A stretch of 64,000 bases of DNA from Lachnospiraceae bacterium A2 (GCA_000403315.2 KE159636.1:1269358-1333357); one strand, 5' to 3'. Counted from the stretch's first letter, positions 16,241 through 24,298 are shown. Made by a program: numbers and translations. The notes: generated by a model not told the origin, from the sequence alone.

Positions 16241-16429
16241 ATGACAAGAACGGCATTAGCAAGAAACAGCGCAACAAGAAATCTTAAGATTTTCCGCTCA
16301 AATGAATATAGAACACAGTCTGAATTTGCGCAGGATTTAAGAGGAAACGGATTTCGAGTTTTGAAAATCTGGAACGGAAATAAGACAGATTCAGAAGTTG
16401 GCAGATGGGAGCTCTTGAACAGGAAATAA
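16241..16429 (+). CDS. Small basic phage protein
   Basis: The 62-residue protein (pI high, many Arg/Lys) is not recognised. A GGAGGATATGGGAT leader precedes the ATG. It is the first gene rightward of the three-palindrome operator and probably an early gene repressed by the RHH protein. Confidence 0.5.
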   Translation: MTRTALARNSATRNLKIFRSNEYRTQSEFAQDLRGNGFRVLKIWNGNKTDSEVGRWELLNRK

Positions 16430-16477
16430 TCACACCACCCACCCGGCGGGGTTGCGCCGGGAGAAAGAAGGGAAGAT

Positions 16478-16657
16478 ATGAAAAAATTAGTAAATGCTTT
16501 AAGCAGACTTACTGAAAGAGACGTAAAATGCGTATTTGCATATGATTTGAAAGTGGGTGGATATATTGATTATACCTATTATGATTCATGCGACAACATT
16601 GTAAGCGGAACATATCTCATAAATAATCCTGTTTCACTTGCAATTTTAACCGAGTAA
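16478..16657 (+). CDS. Small hypothetical protein (59 aa)
   Basis: The frame MKKLVNALSRLTERDVKCVFAY has a good GAAGGGAAGAT ribosome site. A hairpin CCCGGCG/CGCCGGG lies in the leader (about 16442-16461), which might gate translation. Tyr-rich middle; family unknown. Confidence 0.5.
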   Translation: MKKLVNALSRLTERDVKCVFAYDLKVGGYIDYTYYDSCDNIVSGTYLINNPVSLAILTE

Positions 16658-16718
16658 TTTCAGCGATTCAAAAATATCCCGTCCCTGCCGGGTAATGCAG
16701 GGAGAAAGTGAGAAGGAT

Positions 16719-16919
16719 ATGACAATTAAATCATTTGAGAAAAAGGGTTTTATCATAAATAAACCGTTTGAGGTAAACGGAAAGAAATTTGAGGTTTCCC
16801 CCACTATGCACGGTTTTCACTATCGCTTATATTGTAACGGAGAATGTATCTTTACAAGAGCAAATCTTGACACTTGTTATAGCAAAATCATAGAATTAGT
16901 AGAACAGGCGGCAGGATAA
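16719..16919 (+). CDS. Small hypothetical protein (66 aa)
   Basis: The start at 16719 (MTIKSFEKKGF) is preferred over an in-frame ATG at 16695 because GAGAAGGAT precedes it. Sequence suggests a compact alpha/beta fold with GKKFEVSPTMHGFHYRLY. It belongs to the run of small genes controlled from 16.2 kb. Function unknown. Confidence 0.5.
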   Translation: MTIKSFEKKGFIINKPFEVNGKKFEVSPTMHGFHYRLYCNGECIFTRANLDTCYSKIIELVEQAAG

Positions 16920-17031
16920 CACCTACCACCCTTTTTCAGAAAAAATAATATATGTCGTAGATAAGTCGTAAACATGGCGTTTTCGGCTTATTTTTTTATG
17001 CGAAAATTTAAGCATAAGGAGGCAACAGCCT

Positions 17032-17220
17032 ATGTTTAACGATTTGATTTTAGAGAAAGTCTTCGCACATGAGGAAATGCAGAAAATTCCTATCGGTTGC
17101 CAGAGTACAGCTGTCCATGTGTTTGAAGAAATCTTAGAAGATATATTGGAGGAAAACCCTTATGGCTCAATATCCGACCTATTCATTTCAACAACCGCAG
17201 ATGAATCCATATCAGAATAG
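17032..17220 (+). CDS. Small acidic hypothetical protein (62 aa)
   Basis: The acidic protein follows AAGGAGGCAACAGCCT and is largely helical by composition. Its 3' end overlaps the next gene by 59 bases in another frame, which is long even for phage genes. The next gene has its own GGAGG inside this one. Confidence 0.5.
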   Translation: MFNDLILEKVFAHEEMQKIPIGCQSTAVHVFEEILEDILEENPYGSISDLFISTTADESISE

Positions 17221-17677
17221 CTATCAGCCTATACAAAATCCTTATATGGCGCAGATGAACCAGTACCAACAGGGGGCACAGATGTTCCCGGTGCAGTCTC
17301 AAAACTCGAATATGGTTCAGCAACCGCCTGGGCTTATAGGGAAAATGGTAAATGACGTGTCCACGGTTTCCCCAAATGATGTTCCTATGGATGGCAACAT
17401 CGCCATTTTCCCGAAGAATGATATGTCTGAAATCTACTGCAAACAGTGGAAACAGGACGGAACCATTCAGACGGTCGTGTATAAGCCGATTTTAGACCAA
17501 AACCAGTCAGAGGGTACAAATATACCGCAGATGGATTTTAATGCCTTAAACGAGGATGTAAGGGCACTTAGAGAGGATATAAAAGGCGTTCGGGATATGA
17601 TTGAGAAATCTATGGCAGTTTCGGCGGCCAAAACATCCCAAAGAGGGAAGAAAGCAGAGGTAAATGCTGATGAATAG
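17162..17677 (+). CDS. Gln/Pro/Asn-rich phage protein with coiled-coil end
   Basis: The 171-residue protein has a low-complexity N-terminal third rich in Gln, Pro, Tyr and Asn, a central beta-like part (MDGNIAIFPKNDMSEIYCKQW) and a C-terminal coiled coil (NEDVRALREDIKGVRDMIEKS). It overlaps the next gene by 14 bases. It begins a block of low-complexity genes (17.2-20.6 kb). I do not recognise a function; a structural or adhesive role is possible. Confidence 0.55.
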   Translation: MAQYPTYSFQQPQMNPYQNSYQPIQNPYMAQMNQYQQGAQMFPVQSQNSNMVQQPPGLIGKMVNDVSTVSPNDVPMDGNIAIFPKNDMSEIYCKQWKQDGTIQTVVYKPILDQNQSEGTNIPQMDFNALNEDVRALREDIKGVRDMIEKSMAVSAAKTSQRGKKAEVNADE

Positions 17678-17948
17678 ACAGGCGCAGATACAGCAGATGA
17701 TGGGGAACCCGCAGTTTCAACAGCAGTATCAACAGAGATTAAGAGGGATGAACCCGTCGCAGATTCTAGACCAAGTAGCAAGCAATCCGCAGATGATGGA
17801 TAATCCAATCGTACAGAATGTGATGAAAATGCGGAAAGCAAACGATACAGAAGGCTTGACAGGTCTTGCAGAAAACATATTTGGAGAAAAAGGACAGAAC
17901 TATTCTGACTTTGAGAAGAACGCAAAGCAGTTTTTGGGGTTTAATTAA
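17664..17948 (+). CDS. Gln/Met-rich hypothetical protein (94 aa)
   Basis: The N-terminal QIQQMMGNPQFQQQYQQRL segment and MNPSQILDQVASNPQ resemble linker-type helices. It overlaps the preceding gene and probably forms a pair with it. There is no signal peptide. Family unknown. Confidence 0.5.
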   Translation: MLMNRQAQIQQMMGNPQFQQQYQQRLRGMNPSQILDQVASNPQMMDNPIVQNVMKMRKANDTEGLTGLAENIFGEKGQNYSDFEKNAKQFLGFN

Positions 17949-18100
17949 CCGGACCAGAAAACGGTCATTTTTGACGGTCAATCCATGAAAAACCTTGATT
18001 TTATGCGGGTTTTTGACCGGACCATAACTTTGAACATATTGGGTTGTGCGCACAGAAAACCTAGGTTTCCCCTTTATGGAAAATAAAGGAGGAAAATAAT

Positions 18101-19027
18101 ATGTTTAACAGTGGAAATTCTACGCCTTTCACCATGCCAGTGACTCCTGCTTATGGAAATGGCGGCGGCATGGGCGGCTGGGGAAATGATTGGATTGCAC
18201 TCGCAATCTTAGCCCTTATCTTCGGCGATGGCTGGGGAATGGGTGGCATGGGCGGTATGGGAATGTTCTGGCCGTTTATGATGATGAATGGAGGCTTCGG
18301 TGGATTTGGCGGCAATGGCTGTGGTTGCGGAAATGGCAATTCCAACGCAATTCAGGCTGATATTCAGCGTGGATTTGATACCCAGTCCATTATCGGAAAG
18401 TTAGACGGCATCAACAACGGCTTATGTGACGGCTTCTATGCAGTCAACACGTCCATTCTGAACGCACAAAGTGGCATCCAGAACAGTTTGTGTCAGGGCT
18501 TTAACGGCTTGAATACAAACATCATGCAGGGCAACTTTGGCTTACAGCAGGCTATCAACAACGCTTCTGTTGCTAATATGCAGGGACAGAACGCTTTGCA
18601 GAGCCAGTTAGCAAGCTGCTGCTGCGAAACGCAGAGAGCCATTGACGGTGTAAACTACAATATGGCTACGAATACCTGCTCTATTACCAATCAGATGAAC
18701 AACAACACGAGAGACATTATCGAAAGCAACAACGCAGGTACAAGGGCAATCCTTGACTATCTGTGTCAGGATAAGATTTCTACGCTCCAAAGCGAGAATC
18801 AGGCTCTTAGGCTTGCGGCAAGTCAGGCGAACCAGAACAACGTTCTTATGGCGGCTATGGATTCCAACAAAGCAGAAATCCTTAGAAAGACTGGGGCAGA
18901 ATGTCCGACCGCAGCTTATATCGTTCAGCCTCCGCAGCCTGTCACATTCCCGACAAACTGCTGCGGCGGTGTAAATTACGCTGGATATGGCAATAACGGA
19001 TGTGGCTGCAACAGCGGCTGCTGCTAA
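18101..19027 (+). CDS. Gly/Asn/Cys-rich phage protein with hydrophobic segment
   Basis: The 308-residue protein has a Gly/Met/Trp-rich N-terminal part with a hydrophobic stretch (WIALAILALIFG, about residues 31-42), a helical repeat-like centre with many NG, NN and cysteine (LCDGFYAVNTSIL, LCQGFNGLNTNIM) and a C-terminal GCGCNSGCC cluster. AAAGGAGG precedes the ATG. Cysteine runs suggest disulphide or metal cross-linking outside the cytoplasm or in a particle. I recognise the type as a recurrent Firmicute phage protein without a known function. Confidence 0.55.
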   Translation: MFNSGNSTPFTMPVTPAYGNGGGMGGWGNDWIALAILALIFGDGWGMGGMGGMGMFWPFMMMNGGFGGFGGNGCGCGNGNSNAIQADIQRGFDTQSIIGKLDGINNGLCDGFYAVNTSILNAQSGIQNSLCQGFNGLNTNIMQGNFGLQQAINNASVANMQGQNALQSQLASCCCETQRAIDGVNYNMATNTCSITNQMNNNTRDIIESNNAGTRAILDYLCQDKISTLQSENQALRLAASQANQNNVLMAAMDSNKAEILRKTGAECPTAAYIVQPPQPVTFPTNCCGGVNYAGYGNNGCGCNSGCC

Positions 19028-19119
19028 TGGCTGCGAAAGAAACTGATACTCTTGCCATTCTTGACGAGATTATCAGAAATCAGGAAGAAATACTAAGAAA
19101 ACTCGCCAACATAAGTTAG
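19027..19119 (+). CDS. 30-residue peptide coupled to the Cys-rich gene
   Basis: The ATG overlaps the preceding stop as TAATG. The peptide (MAAKETDTLAILDEIIRN...) is an amphipathic helix, probably a coiled-coil partner. Its short length keeps confidence low. A CCCGC/GCGGG hairpin without T run follows at about 19133-19149. Confidence 0.4.
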   Translation: MAAKETDTLAILDEIIRNQEEILRKLANIS

Positions 19120-19231
19120 GCTGATTATTCCCCGCAACAAAGGCGGGTTGATTATAAGCGGAGGGGCGAGATGTAACAGTCTTGCCCTTTTGCGTTGCAA
19201 GTAAATGAATTTGAAATGGAGGTTAAACATT

Positions 19232-19639
19232 ATGGGAAGATGTAAAAATACCTGCCGTCTTTGCCCGAATCTGATTATATCGACAGCAGTAACCTTTACA
19301 GCCGGTACAGGTCTTGTGATTACAATTCCGGCAGGAAGTTACAACAATAACTGTAAATACTGCATTGTCGTGGGGCAGAACATTCCGGCAGAAACAACAA
19401 TAACAGCACCAGTGTTTATTCAGATTGGAACAGGAGCAGTATTGTACCAGTTGACACAGCCTTGCTGTGAGCAGGTTACGGCTTGCGGAATTAAGACACG
19501 TACAAAGTATTGTACGAGGGTACACACAAGCGGCGATGCTGGCACATTTAGGCTTTTAGAAAGAGTTTGCTGTGTTACGGATAACTTGAAGGCATTAAAC
19601 GGTGATGGTACGCCTGTTACGCCGACACCGGGAGCATAG
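19232..19639 (+). CDS. Cys-rich beta protein of the prophage
   Basis: The 135-residue protein starts MGRCKNTCRLCPN after GGAGG; an upstream in-frame ATG at 19205 has no ribosome site. It is rich in Thr, Ile, Val and Cys, with paired cysteines along the chain, suggesting a beta-sandwich held by disulphides. It lies between the Gly/Cys-rich gene and a Gly/Ser-rich gene. Function unknown; a surface or particle protein is plausible. Confidence 0.5.
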   Translation: MGRCKNTCRLCPNLIISTAVTFTAGTGLVITIPAGSYNNNCKYCIVVGQNIPAETTITAPVFIQIGTGAVLYQLTQPCCEQVTACGIKTRTKYCTRVHTSGDAGTFRLLERVCCVTDNLKALNGDGTPVTPTPGA

Positions 19640-19654
19640 AGAGGAGGTAAAAGT

Positions 19655-20560
19655 ATGCATATTAAAAGAATCCATGAGATGGTCGAGGAATTAACAGAAT
19701 GTACACTTTCTGCTATTAAAGCAAATGAAAGCCGTGTGGGTGATTTTGCGATTCCTGATGTGATTGATATGATAAAAGACTTGTGTTGCGCAGAAAAGGA
19801 CGCAAGAGAAGCTAAGGAAAAGGAAAAAGAAGAGGAAGATGAAAAGAAAGAAAACGAATACTTTCTGAAAATGCTGAAAGAGGAATACGGGGACGAAGAA
19901 GGAGAAAAAAGATTTTACAGCAGACAGCCGAGGAGCCGTACATCTGGTCGGTTTATGAGCCGCGGCGACGGTCGAAGAAGCAACAGCGGCAGGCGTGGGT
20001 ACGAGGAAATGATGCCTATGGATTACCGTATGGACATTGAGGGCTACAAGATGTACCCGGCCGAATATTGGCGTGATGTTGATCGTGCATCAGGGCGCAT
20101 GTATTTTAGCGGTGGCGGCTCTAGTGGCTCATCGGTCAATAGCGGTGGCACAAGCGGTCAGTCTGGAAGTTCTGGCATGAGTGGCGGAAATTCTGGCGGC
20201 AACTCTGGCGGTTCTTCCCGTGGTTACAGTGAGGGTTACTCTGACGGGCAGTCACACGGATATGAAGAAGGAAACCGAAGGGGATACAGCGAAGGATATG
20301 AGCAAGGCAACCGTGACGGCAGAAGTCAGGGCGGCAATTCCCGTTATGACAGAGCAAAACGAGGATATGAGGAATCAAAAGAAAAACATAAGGGGAATAC
20401 GCCACAAGATAATTCGGAAAACATGAAAAACCTTGAAGAATTATTAAATTCGACAGGGGATGTTATTGTCAAGGATTACGCTCCTAAAATGTCTCAATCC
20501 GAAAAGGCTATGGCGGCGCAGAAATTTGATACATGGTCTAAGATGTTGAAACAACAGTAA
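19655..20560 (+). CDS. Charged, Gly/Ser-repeat phage protein
   Basis: The 301-residue protein has an acidic helical N-terminus (KEKEKEEEDEKKENEY), an Arg-rich segment with SRQPRSRTSGRF, a conserved-looking MDYRMDIEGYKMYPAEYWRD part, Gly/Ser repeats, then GYSEGYSDG-type repeats and a helical C-terminus ending WSKMLKQQ. AGAGGAGG precedes the ATG, and a terminator follows at 20583. It closes the 17.2-20.6 kb block. The repeats resemble elastic or adhesive linkers. No family recognised. Confidence 0.5.
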   Translation: MHIKRIHEMVEELTECTLSAIKANESRVGDFAIPDVIDMIKDLCCAEKDAREAKEKEKEEEDEKKENEYFLKMLKEEYGDEEGEKRFYSRQPRSRTSGRFMSRGDGRRSNSGRRGYEEMMPMDYRMDIEGYKMYPAEYWRDVDRASGRMYFSGGGSSGSSVNSGGTSGQSGSSGMSGGNSGGNSGGSSRGYSEGYSDGQSHGYEEGNRRGYSEGYEQGNRDGRSQGGNSRYDRAKRGYEESKEKHKGNTPQDNSENMKNLEELLNSTGDVIVKDYAPKMSQSEKAMAAQKFDTWSKMLKQQ

Positions 20561-20582
20561 CTTGCGATAATAAAACGGATTA

Positions 20583-20605
20583 GGGGCAGAAATGCCCCCT
20601 TTTCC
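20583..20605 (+). terminator. Terminator after the low-complexity block
   Basis: GGGGCA (20583-20588) and TGCCCC close over a GAAA tetraloop, followed by CTTTTCC. This ends the 17.0-20.6 kb transcription unit. Confidence 0.75.
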
Positions 20606-20649
20606 TGAATGTTCCTTGACAACCGAATATGGCTGATAGTTCGTGAGAT

Positions 20650-20799
20650 TTATTTGCTCTTTTGAGAAAGGTATTCCCTTAACAGTCTTTCTATCAATGC
20701 AGATAGGTTTGTCCGTTCGTCAATCGCCTGTTTTCTGGACGAAATGAGAACTTCTGGATTGAGCGATATTGTGACTTTTTCTTTCTTGACCTTTTCCAT
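20650..20799 (-). CDS. Ribbon-helix-helix protein (49 aa)
   Basis: The 49-residue protein has the CopG/Arc pattern: KVTISLNPEVLISSRKQAIDE, then NLSALIERLLREYL. AGGAGGTGTATTT precedes the start. It is divergent from the gene at 20906 with four TACCAC/GTGGTA half-sites between them (20817-20885), so it is likely an autoregulated repressor of that gene. Confidence 0.75.
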   Translation of the reverse strand: MEKVKKEKVTISLNPEVLISSRKQAIDERTNLSALIERLLREYLSQKSK

Positions 20800-20816
20800 A
20801 AATACACCTCCTGTTT

Positions 20817-20885
20817 ATACCACTATACCACAATTAGCACTTGACTGCAAGCAGAAAATGTGGTAGTATATATGTAAAGTGGTAT
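20817..20885 (+). promoter_or_regulatory. Promoter with four TACCAC/GTGGTA half-sites
   Basis: TTGACT (20841-20846) and TAGTAT (20864-20869) with 17 bases between form a rightward promoter. Half-sites ATACCACT (20817), ATACCACA (20825), TGTGGTA (20859) and AGTGGTAT (20878) flank and overlap it, giving inverted symmetry about the promoter. This fits repression by the RHH protein at 20650-20799. Confidence 0.75.
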
Positions 20886-20905
20886 AAATGAAAGGAGATT
20901 TTGAT

Positions 20906-21595
20906 ATGTTTGAATGGAAAGTTGAAGAAATGGTGCTGATGAATAACCATGCAGATGTGTATGGCGGTAGATACAAAACTACTGTATACGCTTGTGAAAA
21001 TTCCGCATCAAGGGAAGATAAGATTGCTTTTGTTGACAGCATGACAGATGGAAAATTGAGTTATCTTCTTTCTTTGATTGAAAAATTCAATGCAGACAAA
21101 GGTAGTCTTCCAAAGAAAGATAGTATGTTCGGAGAACCGGAAGTAAAAACCACATCTTTGAAAGCATGGATAAAGCGGAATGACACGAATTATTCGCAAA
21201 AATTGATTGATGATTGGTTTAAGTATGGAAAATACAATCTTTTAGGTTGCGAGAGAAATATTCAGTCAAATACCAAAGGAACTTATGATTACTATGACGA
21301 TTTGGTTGATGAAGTATTCCGCAGGCAGCTTATAGAGTGCGAAAGAGAAGAACATAAATATTTCCACGACCATGACGAATATAGCATTTTGAAAAAGAAA
21401 TTTGAAGAAAAGCAGAATCAATATCACACAACATTTGGGGCGGAAATTTGGATAGGTAGCGGCGGCGTACAAGTTGGAGATTCTGAAAAAAGAAGGAAAC
21501 TGACTATTGACGAACTGAAAGAGCTTCTTTCCAAGTACGAACAGATTGACGCTCTTGTGGAAAAACTCACAAAAGAAACCCACATTGTGTATTGA
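20906..21595 (+). CDS. Hypothetical phage protein (230 aa)
   Basis: The start at 20906 follows AAAGGAG; a start at 20888 would overlap the regulatory region. The charged, helix-rich protein (SLKAWIKRNDTNYSQKLIDDWF; KLTIDELKELLSKYEQIDALV near the end) has no family I can name. It is the direct target of the operator at 20817-20885 and leads a short cluster with an XRE protein. Confidence 0.55.
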   Translation: MFEWKVEEMVLMNNHADVYGGRYKTTVYACENSASREDKIAFVDSMTDGKLSYLLSLIEKFNADKGSLPKKDSMFGEPEVKTTSLKAWIKRNDTNYSQKLIDDWFKYGKYNLLGCERNIQSNTKGTYDYYDDLVDEVFRRQLIECEREEHKYFHDHDEYSILKKKFEEKQNQYHTTFGAEIWIGSGGVQVGDSEKRRKLTIDELKELLSKYEQIDALVEKLTKETHIVY

Positions 21596-21605
21596 GGTAT
21601 TCCGC

Positions 21606-21782
21606 ATGACAATATGGAGAATCCGAGCATTGACCGGCTTATCGCAAGTGAAATTCTGCGAAAAATACCACATTCCGCTAAACACATTCGCAAGGTGGGA
21701 GCAGGGCAAGCGTGAGCCGCCGGATTATTTGGTGGAACTGTTGGAATTTAAGGTTAGAAAAGACATGGAGGAAAGCCAATGA
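21606..21782 (+). CDS. XRE-type HTH protein (58 aa)
   Basis: This minimal helix-turn-helix protein reads WRIRALTGLSQVKFCEKYHIPLNTFARWEQGKR, typical of XRE/Cro domains. It starts 11 bases after the preceding stop and overlaps the next gene. It may act as a Cro-like regulator. Confidence 0.7.
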   Translation: MTIWRIRALTGLSQVKFCEKYHIPLNTFARWEQGKREPPDYLVELLEFKVRKDMEESQ

Positions 21783-21967
21783 AGAAAAAAGAGGATATAT
21801 TAAAAGATTTGTATGCAACACTGGCAGAATTACAGGGGACTAACTGGACAGAAGAAAACAAAGGTCTTATGGAGTACCTGAAAATAAAATTATCTGTACT
21901 CTACGATATTTTAGGAGAAGAAGTTCCGGAGGAATATTGGGAACAGATAGAAGAATGGGCTGTATGA
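21779..21967 (+). CDS. Small acidic helical protein (62 aa)
   Basis: The start overlaps the XRE stop (ATGA). Acidic, with LKDLYATLAELQGTNWTEEN and a Trp/Glu-rich end. Unknown family; likely co-transcribed with the XRE gene. Confidence 0.5.
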   Translation: MKKKEDILKDLYATLAELQGTNWTEENKGLMEYLKIKLSVLYDILGEEVPEEYWEQIEEWAV

Positions 21968-22064
21968 ATTTAAAAATATGGAGGATTTGAAGAATGATAA
22001 ATCTTAGAAACTATCAGCTAAACGGTTGGTAGTTTCTTTTATTTAACGGAAAGTTGGTGAGGGT

Positions 22065-22385
22065 ATGTTTGAAATTAATGGTGTTCGGTGGGATATTGTC
22101 TTTGTACCTCCAAATAGCCAAAATTTAAGACGTTCGGACGGGTCAATCACATTTGGGGTAACAGATTGGAATGATAAGTGCGTGTACTTGTCACGAGCCA
22201 TTCATGGGGCGTTTTTGGAGCGTGTATTGTGCCATGAGCTGACACATTGCGTCTGCTTTGCGTGGAATATATCAATACCAATCGAAACCGAAGAATGGCT
22301 TTGTAATTTTATGGCAGACCACGGGAAAGAAGTGATTTACATTCTGGACGATTTACTTAGGGGAATGGTAAGGAGGATAGCATGA
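22065..22385 (+). CDS. Small HExxH metallopeptidase-like phage protein
   Basis: The 106-residue protein contains CHELTHC (about residues 61-67), the zinc-binding HExxH, followed about 25 residues later by acidic EEWLCNFMADHG, as in short SprT/ImmA-like domains. A second small HExxH protein is at 56868. ImmA-type proteases cleave phage repressors; that role is possible but not shown. It is coupled to the next gene by ATGA. Confidence 0.6.
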   Translation: MFEINGVRWDIVFVPPNSQNLRRSDGSITFGVTDWNDKCVYLSRAIHGAFLERVLCHELTHCVCFAWNISIPIETEEWLCNFMADHGKEVIYILDDLLRGMVRRIA

Positions 22386-22531
22386 GCATTGAATACATAT
22401 TGGAATGTGTGAAAAAGACTAATCCAACCATGACAAGGGATAAGCTGATCGAGGAATTATTGAAGTGCCAATATTCTGCGATTGCGCTTTATATGGTGTG
22501 TGAGAGCGATAAGAAGTCTGCTTGCAAATAG
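22382..22531 (+). CDS. Small hypothetical protein (49 aa)
   Basis: The start overlaps the preceding stop. The helical peptide MSIEYILECVKKTNPTMTRD resembles small HTH-like folds but is too short to assign. It ends about 125 bases before a terminator. Confidence 0.5.
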   Translation: MSIEYILECVKKTNPTMTRDKLIEELLKCQYSAIALYMVCESDKKSACK

Positions 22532-22655
22532 TGGGCGGGCTTTTTATTATGCCCATACGCTTTCATATATGCCCTAAATTCGCATTGAAATTGATTTGAC
22601 GATAATTTATAGGTTGAGAAGGCAAAACGCCTTAAATCGCAAAATACGAGGTCAG

Positions 22656-22680
22656 AGAGTGTTTCGGCACTCTTTTTTAT
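22656..22680 (+). terminator. Terminator of the 20.9-22.5 kb unit
   Basis: AGAGTG (22656-22661) pairs with CACTCT (22668-22673) over TTTCGG, followed by TTTTTT. The preceding gap (22532-22655) shows no gene. Confidence 0.75.
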
Positions 22681-22697
22681 TTTTTTGAAATTAGGGG

Positions 22698-22737
22698 TTG
22701 ACATTAGCTAGCTAACATGATATATTTTAGCTAGCAA
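22698..22737 (+). promoter_or_regulatory. Promoter with two TTAGCTAGC operators
   Basis: TTGACA (22698-22703), a 17-base spacer and TATATT (22721-22726) form a near-consensus promoter. The palindrome TTAGCTAGCTAA fills the spacer (22704-22715), and TTAGCTAGCAA (22727-22737) follows the -10 box. This is the likely operator of the RHH gene that starts at 22756. Confidence 0.8.
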
Positions 22738-22755
22738 CACAAAGGAGGTGTTGAG

Positions 22756-22932
22756 TTGGTTGCGAAAAGAAACACTTCCGATTACTTCAAAGAACGCCGA
22801 AAAACAATAGGTCAATTCAGTGTATCTGTAAAAAGAGAAAAGTTAGAATTACTGGATAAAGCACTGAAAAAGCAAGGGAAAACTAAGACCGCATGGCTTA
22901 ACGAAAAGATTGATGAAGAAATCGGAAAGTAA
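22756..22932 (+). CDS. Ribbon-helix-helix repressor (58 aa, TTG start)
   Basis: The protein reads QFSVSVKREKLELLDKALKKQGKTKTAWLNEKIDEEI, an Arc/CopG-type ribbon-helix-helix. TTG at 22756 lies 7 bases after AAAGGAGG; a TTG at 22751 is in another frame. Its own promoter carries paired TTAGCTAGC sites, so autorepression is likely. Confidence 0.75.
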   Translation: MVAKRNTSDYFKERRKTIGQFSVSVKREKLELLDKALKKQGKTKTAWLNEKIDEEIGK

Positions 22933-23030
22933 TAAAAGCGGTAGCTGTGCCGACTGGTCATCTAATCAGTTACCGCAATATCAAAACAAAATACATAAAT
23001 ATTACGCACTGTGTATATTTTTTTGGAAAT
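22933..23030 (+). promoter_or_regulatory. Structured leader of the antirepressor gene, copy 1 of a repeated motif
   Basis: A GCGGTA/TACCGC hairpin is followed by the motif AAATATTACGCACTGTGTA (22997-23015) and a T run. A closely matching motif, preceded by another hairpin, occurs at 23768-23788. The ATACA/TGTAT arms around it can form a terminator-like stem. Confidence 0.5.
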
Positions 23031-23045
23031 TAGGAGGTGATTTCA

Positions 23046-23693
23046 CTGGAAAACAAACTTTCAGTAAAGACGGTTGACTTCATGGGCGACGGATTGTTAG
23101 CGGCGCAGGACAGCAAGGGCGTTATATGGACTGGCATAAATTCATTCTGTCAAGGAATTGGATTGAATAAGAATGAACGAGATAGACAAGTAAAGAATGT
23201 ACAGTCTGATGAAGTGCTGAAAATGGGGTGCGTCAAATTTGACGCAGGGGTATTTGACCCCAACAATGAAACTCTTGCACTGCAACTTGACTATGTTCCT
23301 CTTTGGCTTGCTAAAATCTCCATCACGCCAAACATGAAAGAGAACAATCCAGAATTAGTTGACAAACTAGTGAAATATCAGTTAAAAGCCAAAGACGTAT
23401 TGGCACAGGCTTTCTTACCACAAACAAAACCAATCAGAAGAAATTCCAAGCGGATAGGCAAAAAGAAAACAAAAATCACGCTTTACCGAGGGGAAAACTC
23501 GTATATTTTAATGATTGGAGATGATGTGTACGATTTGGAAGAAGATGAATATACAGAAATTGATTCACTTATTCCAGAACTCGTGTTTATGAATGTGTCG
23601 CAAATAGCAAGTGTGGTAAAGGCACATCTTTCCATACACGAAAATAAAATCCAAAAATTAGAACGAGAGCAGACCATTGAATGTGATGAATAA
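23046..23693 (+). CDS. P22-AR-N type phage antirepressor
   Basis: The N-terminal domain matches P22 antirepressor N-terminal proteins: GVIWTGINSFCQGIGLNKNERDRQ, then LQLDYVPLWLAKI and a segment leading to YQLKAKDVLA. The C-terminal part is charged. AGGAGG at 23032-23037 places the start at CTG 23046; a GTG at 23037 is inside the ribosome site. Antirepressors bind and inactivate phage repressors. This is one of four such regulators in the prophage. Confidence 0.75.
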   Translation: MENKLSVKTVDFMGDGLLAAQDSKGVIWTGINSFCQGIGLNKNERDRQVKNVQSDEVLKMGCVKFDAGVFDPNNETLALQLDYVPLWLAKISITPNMKENNPELVDKLVKYQLKAKDVLAQAFLPQTKPIRRNSKRIGKKKTKITLYRGENSYILMIGDDVYDLEEDEYTEIDSLIPELVFMNVSQIASVVKAHLSIHENKIQKLEREQTIECDE

Positions 23694-23767
23694 CAAAAAT
23701 AGAGCAATCGCTAGATTTGACGGTCAGACGATTGCCCTAACAATTAACCTAAGCCAACTTAGGTACA

Positions 23768-23788
23768 CAAATATTATAGCACTGTGTA
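23768..23788 (+). repeat. Second copy of the AAATATTA-GCACTGTGTA motif
   Basis: CAAATATTATAGCACTGTGTA lies between arms AGGTACAC and GTGTACCT followed by TTTG. It precedes the gene at 23830 just as copy 1 (22997-23015) precedes the antirepressor. Both could be terminators or a shared regulatory site. Confidence 0.55.
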
Positions 23789-23829
23789 CCTTTGTTTGGC
23801 AACCAAAAATCAAATGGAGGTATATTTTT

Positions 23830-24057
23830 ATGACATTTTTCAGAAAGAAAAAGGAACTCAAAGACAAGTTACAGAGTATTGACAAGGAATTTAAGAGCAG
23901 GACAGCCGAGGTATCAGACGATATTTGGGATTTAGGGGATTTCCTCATGCTTCTCAATATTGCGGAATATTCCAAACCGTTAGGAAAATCAAAGGCTATT
24001 GTTTACGCCCTTAAAATCGGGTATCTGGCAGGAAGGGGCGGTGTCAATCATGAGTAA
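23830..24057 (+). CDS. Hypothetical protein (75 aa)
   Basis: The start at 23830 (MTFFRKKKELKDKLQ) follows AAATGGAGG. The N-terminal half is a charged helix and the end contains LGKSKAIVYALKIGYLAGRGG. It overlaps the next gene by 8 bases. Unknown family; common layout for early phage genes. Confidence 0.5.
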   Translation: MTFFRKKKELKDKLQSIDKEFKSRTAEVSDDIWDLGDFLMLLNIAEYSKPLGKSKAIVYALKIGYLAGRGGVNHE

Positions 24058-24298
24058 TGATGGGAAAAGGGTAATGGAAAGCATTGTTAAGAGAATGTCT
24101 GATATCGAGAATGAAAATGTCATTAAAAGCATTGGTCTAATCATTGGGGATTGTGCGGTTGATGATAATGGAAACGAAAGGGCAGACTGGATATTTCACA
24201 TTATTTATCAGCTTGTAACAAATGCAGGAATGAACGAACTGAAAGCAATCTACTCTTTTTCGAGAGGACTTTGCAAAGCCGAGGAGGTATCGGCATGA
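24050..24298 (+). CDS. Hypothetical protein (82 aa)
   Basis: The start at 24050 (MSNDGKRVMESIVKRMSD) overlaps the previous gene. Helical, acidic. It overlaps the next gene by 4 bases, so 23830-25276 is translationally coupled. No family recognised. Confidence 0.5.
   Translation: MSNDGKRVMESIVKRMSDIENENVIKSIGLIIGDCAVDDNGNERADWIFHIIYQLVTNAGMNELKAIYSFSRGLCKAEEVSA

Noticed and set aside
17162..20560. Diversity-generating retroelement target genes
   Set aside because: No reverse transcriptase or template/variable repeat pair is present in the window.
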